Assembly: GCF_001423125.1 (NCBI RefSeq)
Contig: NZ_LMNW01000036.1
Span: 195,876-249,082 of the forward strand
Source: Duganella sp. Leaf126
GTDB taxonomy: Bacteria; Pseudomonadota; Gammaproteobacteria; Burkholderiales; Burkholderiaceae_D
Reading direction: 5' to 3'
Length of the DNA: 53,207 nucleotides
Position numbers and translations under genes: made by a program. Below are positions 1-8,457 of this stretch, one piece after another. The number at the start of each line of letters is the position of its first letter. The first letter of the stretch is position 1. The notes under the pieces were generated by a model that made no database searches, had not been told where the DNA came from, and saw nothing but the letters and a program-made list of their open reading frames with translations.

Positions 1-2690
1 GCCATCTCCACCGCCAACATCGCCAACGGCCTGACCACCAACCAGATCGTCGCCCTGTCGTCGAGCCAGATCGCCGGCCTGACCACGGCCCAGATCGGCG
101 CGCTGTCGACCAACGGCATCGTCGCCATCGAGGTGGCCGACCTGGCCGGTTTGACCACGGCCGGCGTCGCTGCCCTGAAAACGGCGCAGGTCGCCGCCTT
201 GACCACCGCGCAGCTGGCCGCCCTGTCCACCAGCCAGATCGGTGCATTGACCACGGCCGGCGCTGCCGCGCTGACCACCAACCAGATCGTGGCCCTGACC
301 ACCACCCAGGCCGGCGCGCTGACCAGCCAGCAGGTGGCCAACCTGTCCAACGCCGCGATCGCCGCGCTGGAAACGGCTGACTTTGCCGCGCTGAAAACGT
401 CGAGCCTGGCTGCGCTGACCACCGGCCAGATCCGCGCCCTGACCACCAACCAGATCGTGGCCCTGAGCACGGCCGCCGCCAATGCCCTGACCACCCAGCA
501 AGTCGCAGCGCTGACCACCGACGCCATCGTGGCGCTGGAAACGGCCGACCTGGCAGCACTGAAATCGGCCGCCATCGGCGCGCTGACCTCGACCCAGGTG
601 GCTGCCATTACCACGGCCCAGGTGCAGGCAATGACGACCGCGTCGCTGGCTGCCATTTCCACCGCCAACATCGCCAACGGCCTGACCACCAACCAGATCG
701 TCGCCCTGTCGTCGAACCAGATCGCCGCGCTGACCACCGCGCAAGTGGCCGCGCTGTCGACCAACGGCATCGTCGCCATCGAAGTGGCCGACCTGGCCGG
801 CTTGACCACGGCCGGCGTGGCTGCCCTCAAAACGGCGCAGGTCGCTGCCCTGACCACCGCGCAGCTGGTGGCCCTGTCCACCAACCAGATCGCCGCGCTG
901 ACCACGGCTGACGCTGCTGCGCTGACGACCAACCAGATCGTGGCCCTGACCACCACCCAGTCTGGCGCACTGACCAGCCAGCAGGTGGCCGGCCTATCCA
1001 GCGGCGCGATTGCCGCCATGGAAACGGCTGACTTCGCTGCACTGAAGACCGCCAGCCTGGCTGCGCTGACCACGGGCCAGATCCGTGCCCTGACCACCAA
1101 CCAGATCGTGGCCCTGACCACCGCCGGCGCCGGCGCGTTGACCACGCAGCAGGTGGCAGCGTTCACCACCGACCAGATCGTTGCCCTGGAAACGGCCGAC
1201 CTGCGCGGCCTCGACACGGCCTCGTACGCCGCCCTGACGTCGGCCCAGGTCGGTGCGCTGACCACTAACCAGGTGCAGAGTCTGAACACGGCGTCGCTGG
1301 CAGCCATCTCCACCGCCAACATCGCCAACGGCCTGACCACCAACCAGATCGTCGCCCTGTCGTCGAGCCAGATCGCCGGCGCTGGCAGCCATCTCCACCG
1401 CCAACATCGCCAACGGCCTGACCACCAACCAGATCGTCGCCCTGTCGTCGAGCCAGATCGCCGGCCTGACCACGGCCCAGATCGCCGCACTGTCGACCAA
1501 CGGCATCGTCGCCATCGAAGTAGCCGACCTGGCCGGTTTGACCACGGCCGGCGTGGCTGCCCTGAAAACGGCGCAGGTCGCTGCCTTGACCACCGCGCAA
1601 CTGGTGGCCCTGTCCACCAACCAGATCGGTGCATTGACCACGGCCGATGCTGCGGCGCTGACCACCAACCAGATCGTGGCCCTGACCACCACCCAGGCCG
1701 GCGCCCTGACCAGCCAGCAGCTGGCAGGCCTGTCCACCGGCGCCATTGCAGCGCTGGAAACGGCCGACTTCGCAGCACTGAAGACCGCCAGCCTGGCTGC
1801 GCTGACCACCGGCCAGATCCGTGCGCTGACCACCAACCAGGTCGTGGCCCTGACCACGGCCGGCGCCAATGCGCTGTCCACGCAGCAGGTCGCGGCGCTG
1901 ACCACCGACGCCATCGTGGCGCTGGAAACGGCCGACCTGGCAGCGCTGAAATCGGCGGCCATCGGCGCGCTGACCTCGACGCAAGTGGCGGCCATCACCA
2001 CGGCCCAGGTACAGAGCCTGAACGCGGCGACGCTGTCGGCCATCTCGACGGCCAACATCGCCAACGGCCTGACCACCAACCAGATCGTGGCGCTGTCGTC
2101 GAACCAGGTGGCTGCGCTGACCACCGCGCAAGTGGCTGCACTGTCGACCAACGGCATCGTCGCCATCGAAGTGGCCGACCTCGCTGGCATCACCACCGGC
2201 GGGATCGCGGCCCTGAAATCGGCGCAGATTGCCGCGCTGACCACCAACCAGGTGGCGGCGCTGTCGAGCACCCAGCTGTCGGCATTCACGACCGCCGGCG
2301 TGCGCGCCCTGACCACCAACCAGGTGGTGGCGCTGACGACCGCCCAGGCTGGCGCGCTCGGCACGCTGCAAGTGGCGGCGCTCGGTACCGAAGCGGTTGC
2401 CGCGCTGGAAACGGCCGACCTGAATGCGCTCAAATCGAGCGCGATCGCCGCGCTGACCACCACCCAGCTGCGTGCGCTGACCACCAACCAGATCGGCAGC
2501 CTGAGCACTGCATCGATCGGTGCGCTGACCACGGCACAAGTGGCCAACGGCCTGACGACCGACCAGATCGTTGCGCTGGGCACCAACCAGGTGGCCGCCC
2601 TGAGCACCAACCAGGTGACCGCGCTGACCTCCGGCAGCCTGGTGGCGCTCGAGACGCGTGACCTGGTGGCCTTGCGCACGGACGCAGTCG
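1..2690. repeat. Hierarchical coding repeat: octads in a 651-bp (217-residue) super-repeat
   Basis: The marker peptide AISTANIANG recurs at bases 1, 652, 1303 (again at 1388 in the duplication) and 2039. The period is exactly 651 bp, or 27 octads plus one extra residue (the G of NIANG). Each period has three acidic octads (LETADF, LETADL, IEVADL), spaced 80, 56 and 81 residues apart, with a Lys octad (LKT or LKS) one or two octads later. The copy from 2039 is more diverged, and later markers near 2545 and 2788 are closer together, so the array decays toward the C-terminal domain. Confidence 0.9.
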
Positions 2691-3874
2691 CCGCGCTGCG
2701 CACCAACCAGCTCGCTGCGCTGACCACGACCCAGCTGGGCGCACTGACCACCACCCAGGTGGCCAGCCTGAGCACCGCAGCCTTGGCCAGCGGACTGACC
2801 ACGGCCCAGGCCGTGGCCCTGTCGAGCGACCAGATCAACGCACTGAGCAGCACCCAGCTGCGCGCGCTGTCCACCAGCAGCATTGCAGCGCTGGAAACGG
2901 CCGACATCGGGGCGCTGAAAACGGCGTCGCTGGCAGCCCTGAGCACGCAGCAGTTCGTCAAGCTGACCACGGCCCAGTTCGCCGCGTTGTCGACCGACCA
3001 GATCAAGGCGCTGACGATGGGCCAGGTCGATGCGCTGTACGCCACGCCGGCCCTGAAAGCGGCAATCACCCCGGCCCAGCAGGCAGCAATGCCGCTGTCG
3101 AGCCCACTGGTACTGGACCTGAACGGCAACGGCATCGACACCCTGAACCTGTCGGCCGGCGTGCAGTTCGACCTGCGGGCGACCGGCACCAAGTCCAACG
3201 TCGGTTGGGTCGGTGGCGGCGATGGCCTGCTGGTGCTGGACCGTAACGGCGATGGCGTGATCAACGACGGTAGCGAACTGTTCGGCGAAGGCACGACCCT
3301 GGCCAACGGCCAGAAAGCCACCAACGGCTACCAGGCGCTGGCGGAACTGGACTCCAACGGCGACGGCGTGATCGATGCCAAGGACACCCAGTTCAACAAC
3401 CTGCGCGTGTGGGTCGACGGCAATGCCGATGGCATCAGCCAGGCCGACGAACTGAAGTCGCTGGCCGACCTCCACATCGCCAAGCTGAACCTCGATGTGC
3501 AGAAAACCAGTGTCGTCAACAACGGCAACCTGATCGGCATGGTCTCGACCTTCGAGACCACCGACGGCGCCGTCCACCAGGCAGCGGACGTCTGGTTCCA
3601 GGACAGCGGCAAGTCGGCCGGCAGCCTGACGTCGTCGGTCAGCAGCCTGTCGAACGCGATGTCGAGCTTTGACGCGGCAGCGACCGGCACCGCCAACACG
3701 GCCAAGCTGGAACTGCCGTCGGGCGTGAACGCAGCAACTGCCGCCATGGCCAGCGCCATCGGCAACTACGAGAACAAGCTGACCGCCTCGACCCACCAGG
3801 CGGCCACCGAAGACTCGCTGCGCCTGAAGGCACTGCAAGGCGGCCATGCCCAGGGCATCCTGGCAGCCAAGTAA
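1..3874 (+). CDS. Giant Thr-rich octapeptide-repeat protein, probable type I secretion substrate (5'-partial, frame-disrupted)
   Basis: The gene enters from the left edge in frame 1 and ends at TAA 3872-3874 in frame 2. An 85-bp tandem duplication (1296-1465) shifts the frame; removing one copy joins both halves. Most of the product is octads of the form L-[TS]-T-x-Q-[IV]-x-A, more than 100 of them. From about 3100 there is a non-repeat domain with three Asp/Asn/Gly-rich loops (around 3238, 3349 and 3415) resembling EF-hand or dockerin-type calcium sites, as seen at the C-termini of type I secreted proteins. No N-terminal signal is visible because the start lies outside the window. The HlyB/HlyD genes follow directly. 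Role (adhesin, matrix or S-layer-like protein) is inference. The frame-1 reading stays open to 2661, but beyond 1381 it is an out-of-frame artefact. Confidence 0.75.
1296..1465. repeat. Exact 85-bp tandem direct duplication causing a frameshift
   Basis: Bases 1296-1380 and 1381-1465 are identical. As 85 is not a multiple of three, the second copy shifts the frame by one base. Upstream octads read in frame 1 and downstream octads in frame 2, and deleting either copy restores a continuous octad array with the 651-bp period. It is either a real tandem duplication or an assembly error in a repetitive gene. Confidence 0.9.
1538..3874 (+). CDS. Intact 3' reading frame of the octad-repeat protein (778 codons)
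   Basis: This is the downstream half of the disrupted gene, given separately because it would be the only properly framed 3' product if the duplication is real. It opens at a TTG with no convincing ribosome-binding site, so independent translation is doubtful. Residues 1 to about 505 are octads; the remainder is the calcium-loop domain and a Ser/Ala-rich tail ending in AAK. Type I substrates carry an uncleaved C-terminal signal, so this half would hold the export signal, while the upstream half would be stranded without one. Confidence 0.55.
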   Translation: MTTAGVAALKTAQVAALTTAQLVALSTNQIGALTTADAAALTTNQIVALTTTQAGALTSQQLAGLSTGAIAALETADFAALKTASLAALTTGQIRALTTNQVVALTTAGANALSTQQVAALTTDAIVALETADLAALKSAAIGALTSTQVAAITTAQVQSLNAATLSAISTANIANGLTTNQIVALSSNQVAALTTAQVAALSTNGIVAIEVADLAGITTGGIAALKSAQIAALTTNQVAALSSTQLSAFTTAGVRALTTNQVVALTTAQAGALGTLQVAALGTEAVAALETADLNALKSSAIAALTTTQLRALTTNQIGSLSTASIGALTTAQVANGLTTDQIVALGTNQVAALSTNQVTALTSGSLVALETRDLVALRTDAVAALRTNQLAALTTTQLGALTTTQVASLSTAALASGLTTAQAVALSSDQINALSSTQLRALSTSSIAALETADIGALKTASLAALSTQQFVKLTTAQFAALSTDQIKALTMGQVDALYATPALKAAITPAQQAAMPLSSPLVLDLNGNGIDTLNLSAGVQFDLRATGTKSNVGWVGGGDGLLVLDRNGDGVINDGSELFGEGTTLANGQKATNGYQALAELDSNGDGVIDAKDTQFNNLRVWVDGNADGISQADELKSLADLHIAKLNLDVQKTSVVNNGNLIGMVSTFETTDGAVHQAADVWFQDSGKSAGSLTSSVSSLSNAMSSFDAAATGTANTAKLELPSGVNAATAAMASAIGNYENKLTASTHQAATEDSLRLKALQGGHAQGILAAK

Positions 3875-3898
3875 GCCGAGCTAGTCGTTCCCTGAAAG

Positions 3899-3930
3899 CG
3901 GCAAGACCTGCGGGTCTTGCCGTTTTTTTT
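3899..3930 (+). terminator. Rho-independent terminator after the repeat-protein gene
   Basis: A perfect 10-bp stem (3899-3908 with 3913-3922) closes a 4-base loop and is followed by eight T. It lies 25 bases after the stop codon, so the exporter genes probably have their own promoter between 3931 and 4072. Confidence 0.92.
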
Positions 3931-4072
3931 CGGACTGCAGGGCAGTTCGATCAGGCGAATAGCAATGTAAAATCGGTTGTGCTTCTAAACAACAAAAGCC
4001 CCGGGGCAACACTTTCGCGGGGTAAAATTCTAATGGTGACACCCGTCCGGTTCCCCATTCCCTTCAGGCCTT

Positions 4073-6223
4073 ATGCAAGATAAATTTCCCCATACCGCGG
4101 TCCAGTGCCTGACGGCCATCGCACAGCATCATGGCCTGCAGATCAACCCCGAACGCCTGGTCGACGAGTACGCGCTGCGCGCGGAAGAACCGGGCAACGG
4201 CCTGCTGCTGCGCATGGCGGCCGAGATCGGCCTGAAAGCCAAGGCCGACAAGCTCACCTGGAACCGCCTGCTGGCCCAAGGCGGGGTGTTCCCGCTGATG
4301 GCGCGCCTGGTCGGCGGCAACATGGTCATCATCGTCGGCGTCAAGCCGGGCCAGGACGGCGCTGCCGACCAGGTGGCGGTACTGAACCCGGCGCTGGCCG
4401 ACGCCACCGTGATCATGGTCGGCCGTGCCGATTTCGAGCAGCGCTGGCAGGGCGACGTGGTGTTCGTCAAGCGCGAGCACAAGTTCACCGATCCGCACCA
4501 GCCGTTCGGCCTGCGCTGGTTCATCCCCGAGATCCTGCGCCAGAAGGCGGCCTTCCGCGACATCTTCATCGCCGCCATCGCCATGCAGATCCTGGCGCTG
4601 TCCTCGCCGATCTTCTTCCAACTGGTGATCGACAAGGTGCTCACTCACCAGAGCGTGACCACCTTGCAGGTGCTGGCCGTGGGCATCACCATGGCGCTGG
4701 TGTTCGACGCGCTGTTCGGCTTCTTGCGCCAGACGCTGACGCTGGCCGCCAGCAACAAGATCGACATGCGCCTGACGCGCCGCGTGTTCGCCCACCTGCT
4801 GTCGCTGCCGATCGACTTTTTCGAGACCACCAGCGCCGGCGTGATCACGCGCCACATGCAGCAGCTGGAAAAAATCCGCAGCTTCCTGACCGGCCGCATG
4901 TTCTTCACGGCGCTCGACGTGATCTCGCTGCTGGTGTTCATCCCGATTTTGTTCAGCTATTCGTTCAAGCTGACCCTGATCGTGCTGCTGTTCGCTGCCA
5001 TGATCGGCGGCGTGGTGCTGGCCATGGTGCCGACCTTCCAGCGCCGCCTGAATGCGCTGTACACGGCCGAAGGCCAGCGCCAGGGCATGCTGGTGGAAAC
5101 CATCCACGGCATGCGCACGGTGAAAGCGCTGGCGATCGAGCCGTCGCAGCGCCGCACCTGGGACCAGCGCTCGGCCGAAGCGATCAATATGCACTTCCGC
5201 GTCGGCCAGATCTCGATCACCGGCAATGCGGTCACCGATTTCCTCGGCAAGATGCTGCCGGTGACGCTGATCGTGGTCGGCGCCGGCGACGTGTTCGACA
5301 ATACCTTGTCGGTCGGTGCGCTGATCGCGTTCCAGATGTTGTCGGGCCGCGTGACGCAGCCGCTGATTTCGCTGGTGGGCCTGATCAACGAATACCAGGA
5401 AACCGCGCTGTCGGTGCGCATGCTGGGCGAGGTGATGAACCGCGCGCCCGAAGGCCGCGCCGGCGCCACCGGCCTGCGCCCGCAGCTAAACGGCGAAATC
5501 CGTTTCGACAACGTGATCTTCCGCTATCCGGGGGCGCAGAACCTGGCCCTGAACAAGGCCAGCTTCACCATCGAGCAGGGCACGGTGGTCGGCATCGTCG
5601 GCCGCTCCGGCTCGGGCAAGACCACCCTGACCAAGTTGATCCAGGGCCTGTACCCGCTGCAGGAAGGCATCGTGCGCTTCGACGGCATCGACGCGCGCGA
5701 GATCGAGCTGTCGCACCTGCGGCGCCAGATCGGCGTGGTATTGCAGGAGAATTTCCTGTTCCGCGGCACGGTGCGCGAAAACCTGGCCGTGACCAAGCCG
5801 GACGCCCCGTTCGAGGAACTGGTGGCGGCAGCCGTGGCGGCCGGCGCCGACGAATTCATCGAGCGCCTGCCGCAGGGCTATGACACGGTGCTCGAGGAAA
5901 ATGCGTCCAACCTGTCCGGCGGCCAGAAGCAGCGGCTGTCGATCGCCCGCACGCTGGTGGCGCGCCCGCGCATCCTGATCCTCGACGAGGCCGCGTCCGC
6001 GCTGGACCCGGAGTCGGAAGCGATCTTCATCAGCAACCTGTCGAAAATCGCCGTGGGCCGCACGGTGGTGATGATTTCGCACCGCCTGTCGACGCTGGTC
6101 AACGCCGACAAAATCATGGTCATGCAGCAGGGCTCCCTGGTGGACGCCGGCCGGCATGAAGAACTGCTTACCCGTAGCGACACTTACCAGCACTTATGGA
6201 ACCAGCAAACCAGCCACCTGTAA
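4073..6223 (+). CDS. Type I secretion ABC transporter, HlyB-like permease/ATPase
   Basis: This 716-residue inner-membrane exporter would power transport of an unfolded substrate through a type I channel. Residues 1 to about 130 are a C39-like domain: the helix around VQCLTAIAQHHG aligns with HlyB, but the catalytic Cys position is Thr and the His position is Asn, so it should bind substrate rather than cleave a leader. About 150-440 is the six-helix ABC exporter membrane domain. The ATPase has Walker A GRSGSGKTT (510-518), LSGGQ (614-618) and Walker B ILILDEAASALD. It overlaps the HlyD-like gene by 28 bases. Its likely substrate is the repeat protein upstream. No TolC-like outer-membrane gene is in the window. 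Confidence 0.93.
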   Translation: MQDKFPHTAVQCLTAIAQHHGLQINPERLVDEYALRAEEPGNGLLLRMAAEIGLKAKADKLTWNRLLAQGGVFPLMARLVGGNMVIIVGVKPGQDGAADQVAVLNPALADATVIMVGRADFEQRWQGDVVFVKREHKFTDPHQPFGLRWFIPEILRQKAAFRDIFIAAIAMQILALSSPIFFQLVIDKVLTHQSVTTLQVLAVGITMALVFDALFGFLRQTLTLAASNKIDMRLTRRVFAHLLSLPIDFFETTSAGVITRHMQQLEKIRSFLTGRMFFTALDVISLLVFIPILFSYSFKLTLIVLLFAAMIGGVVLAMVPTFQRRLNALYTAEGQRQGMLVETIHGMRTVKALAIEPSQRRTWDQRSAEAINMHFRVGQISITGNAVTDFLGKMLPVTLIVVGAGDVFDNTLSVGALIAFQMLSGRVTQPLISLVGLINEYQETALSVRMLGEVMNRAPEGRAGATGLRPQLNGEIRFDNVIFRYPGAQNLALNKASFTIEQGTVVGIVGRSGSGKTTLTKLIQGLYPLQEGIVRFDGIDAREIELSHLRRQIGVVLQENFLFRGTVRENLAVTKPDAPFEELVAAAVAAGADEFIERLPQGYDTVLEENASNLSGGQKQRLSIARTLVARPRILILDEAASALDPESEAIFISNLSKIAVGRTVVMISHRLSTLVNADKIMVMQQGSLVDAGRHEELLTRSDTYQHLWNQQTSHL

Positions 6224-7599
6224 CGCCTCCGGTGAAGGCGCCTGCGAAAGAGCGTCCATTCGCGCGCCTGCTGCGCCGGCAGAAGGACCAGACCGAGATC
6301 GCCTTTTTACCCGACGCCGACGCCATCGAGCGCGGTCCGCTGCCGCGCTTCGTGCAGCTGACCCTGCACCTGCTGGTGCTGACCCTGGTCGGCTTCATCG
6401 TCTGGGCCAGCGTCTCGCCGATCGACAAGGTGGTGATCGCCCACGGCCGCCTGGTCAACCCGCTGCCCAATATCGTGGTGCAGCCGCTCGACACGTCGAT
6501 CATCCAGAGCATCGACGTGCGCGTGGGCCAGGTCGTCAAAAAGGGCCAGTTGCTGGCCACGCTCGACCCCACCTTCAGCGCGGCCGACGAAACCCAGCTG
6601 CGCATCCGTCTCGACAGCCTGAACACCCAGGCCGCCGGGCTGAAGGCGGAACTCGGTGGCAAGGCCGGATCGACCGAGGCCGGCAGCGACGACGCCCGCC
6701 TGCAGCAGCAGCTGTCGCTGGAACGGCGCGCCAATTACGACGCGCAAAAGGCGAAAATGGACCAGAACATCGCGCGCCTGCGCGCCGGCCTGGAGACCAA
6801 CAAGCATGACCAGGCCGTGCTGGCCCAGCGCGTCAAATCGCTGCGCGAAGTGGAAGCGATGCAGGAGCAGCTGGTGGCCGAGAACTTCGGCGCCAAGATG
6901 CACCTGCTCGAAGCGCGCGACCGCCGGCTGGAAGTGGAGCGCGACATGGACCTGCAGCGCAACAAGGCGGTGGAAATGACCAGCGAGCTGGCGTCGGTGC
7001 AGGCCGAGCGCGCCGCGTTCGAGCGCAGCTGGCGGCAAAAGACGATGGAAGATCTGCTGTCGGCCACGCGCGACCGCGACGGCATCAACGAGCAGCTGTC
7101 GAAGGCGGACAAGCGCCTCAAGATGGTGCAGCTGGTGGCCCCGGCCGACGGCGTGGTGCTGGAAATCGGCAAGTTCTCGGTGGGCTCGGTGATCCGCGAG
7201 GCCGAGCAGCTGTTTACCCTGGTGCCGCTGGGAAGCGCGCTCGAAGCCGAGGTGCAGATCGATTCGGTCGACGTCGGCTTCATCAAGACCGGCATGCCGG
7301 CCCACATCAAGGTCGATGCGTTCACCTTCATGAAGCACGGCATGTTGGAGGGCAAGGTGCGCACCGTGAGCCAGGATTCGTTCAAGCGCGATACTGCCGA
7401 CAAGAACGGCGGCGGCATGGATGCCTACTACCTGAGCCGGATTCCGTACACGGGCACCTTGAAAAAGGTGGCGCCGGGCACGCAGCTAATGCCCGGCATG
7501 ACGGTGTCGGCAGAAATCGTGGTCGGTCAGCGCACCGTGATGTCCTACCTGCTGTACCCGCTCACGCGGGCGCTCGACGAATCGATCAGGGAGCCGTAA
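6196..7599 (+). CDS. Type I secretion membrane fusion protein, HlyD family
   Basis: This 467-residue periplasmic adaptor would link the ABC exporter to a TolC-like channel. It has a cytosolic N-terminus of about 50 residues, rich in Pro and basic residues, then one membrane helix at about 53-74. A lipoyl-type half-motif follows (VRVGQVVKKGQLLATLDPT), then a long Gln/Glu/Arg/Lys-rich coiled coil (about 150-300), the second lipoyl half (VAPADGVVLEI) and a beta-barrel domain. The start lies inside the end of the exporter gene, which implies translational coupling. The next gene is on the opposite strand. Confidence 0.93.
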   Translation: MEPANQPPVTPPVKAPAKERPFARLLRRQKDQTEIAFLPDADAIERGPLPRFVQLTLHLLVLTLVGFIVWASVSPIDKVVIAHGRLVNPLPNIVVQPLDTSIIQSIDVRVGQVVKKGQLLATLDPTFSAADETQLRIRLDSLNTQAAGLKAELGGKAGSTEAGSDDARLQQQLSLERRANYDAQKAKMDQNIARLRAGLETNKHDQAVLAQRVKSLREVEAMQEQLVAENFGAKMHLLEARDRRLEVERDMDLQRNKAVEMTSELASVQAERAAFERSWRQKTMEDLLSATRDRDGINEQLSKADKRLKMVQLVAPADGVVLEIGKFSVGSVIREAEQLFTLVPLGSALEAEVQIDSVDVGFIKTGMPAHIKVDAFTFMKHGMLEGKVRTVSQDSFKRDTADKNGGGMDAYYLSRIPYTGTLKKVAPGTQLMPGMTVSAEIVVGQRTVMSYLLYPLTRALDESIREP

Positions 7600-7653
7600 G
7601 GCGCCTGCCGCGCCTGCCGCGCCGTCCGCGCCGGCCCGGCCGGCCCGGCTGCA

Positions 7654-8415
7654 TCAGGCGCGTGCGCCGAAGTCGGCCAGCATGGTCATCGGCGTGGTGA
7701 TCGCCTTGTCCCAGCCCAGCTGGTCCAGATGCTGCTGCAGCAGCAGCGAGTGGAAGCGCTCGGCGCAAAAGCCGGCGTTGCGCTTTTGCTGGCCTGCGCG
7801 CTCGATGTGGGTGGTGCGCATGAAGTGGTCGGTGGCCAGTTCCACGCGGGCGACGATGTCGCGCAACCAGCCCACCGGAATGAAGGCCGCGGTGCAGGCC
7901 GGGATGAAGGCGTTCTGGCTGAGGAAGTCGGCGGCCTGGTTCTGGTCCACGGCGCCGGCGTCCACCGCCGCACCGAAGTACATCAGCAGGTCACGCGCTT
8001 CGGCCACTGCCGCGTACTGGCGCAGCACGCTGCCGGCAAAGTGCACCAGCGACGGCACGATCACGGTACGGCCATCGCCGAAGAAGTGCTCGGGCAGCGC
8101 CCGCTGCAGCAGCTCGGGGTGGGCATAGCTGTTAAAGCCGCGCATCTCGCCCAGCGGCACGGTCAGTGCAAAGCGGCGGTAGTGGCACACGCCCACCATG
8201 CGCTCGGCCGGTTGGTCGGCCAGCAGCCGGCGCAGCGCGAACAGCGCGGCAAATTCGCCGAGGTGCTCGTTCCGGAACGCCAGGTCCGGATAGCGCTCGC
8301 TGAGCGCGATGCCGGTGGGCGGCACATAGCCGCCGGTTCCCACCATGGTGAGGAAGTCGGGCAGCGGCCATTCCGGCTGCTGGTGGGTGATGCAGAAAAA
8401 CAGGGGCTCGGACAT
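7654..8415 (-). CDS. DUF4422-like glycosyltransferase
   Basis: This is a soluble protein of 253 residues. The motif VGVCHYRRF (about 73-81) and the C-terminal FCAERFHSLLL segment resemble DUF4422 proteins, which are found in capsule and LPS loci and thought to be glycosyltransferases. It is the last gene of the minus-strand glycan block, 42 bases after the FAD protein gene. The sugar and acceptor are not known. The 54 bases between it and hlyD are GC-rich microrepeats without a T tract, so no terminator is evident. The family call rests on a few motifs. Confidence 0.6.
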   Translation of the reverse strand: MSEPLFFCITHQQPEWPLPDFLTMVGTGGYVPPTGIALSERYPDLAFRNEHLGEFAALFALRRLLADQPAERMVGVCHYRRFALTVPLGEMRGFNSYAHPELLQRALPEHFFGDGRTVIVPSLVHFAGSVLRQYAAVAEARDLLMYFGAAVDAGAVDQNQAADFLSQNAFIPACTAAFIPVGWLRDIVARVELATDHFMRTTHIERAGQQKRNAGFCAERFHSLLLQQHLDQLGWDKAITTPMTMLADFGARA

Positions 8416-8457
8416 GGCTGGACTCCAGGCTAGACGCCAATCGGATGCTGCAATCGG

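Noticed and set aside
1381..2661. Continuation of the frame-1 reading after the duplication (His/Arg/Pro/Gln-rich)
   Set aside because: The product past 1381 is an out-of-frame reading of the octads; the true frame is frame 2 from 1466.
1..2690. CRISPR-like array
   Set aside because: The repeats are in-frame coding units with no unique spacers.
1..3060. Similarity of LTTAQVAAL octads to the LTPEQVVAI start of TALE DNA-binding repeats
   Set aside because: Unit length is 8 and not 34, there is no repeat-variable pair, and the context is secretion; the likeness is a few residues only.
994..3847. Long minus-strand reading frames of 776 and 860 codons opposite the octad gene
   Set aside because: They are open only because the plus-strand octad repeat has a periodic codon pattern; their products are low-complexity Arg/Gly/Gln or Ala/Ser runs with no family and no ribosome-binding site.
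7600..7653. GC-rich microrepeats between hlyD and the DUF4422 gene as a terminator
   Set aside because: No clear stem with a T tract on either strand.
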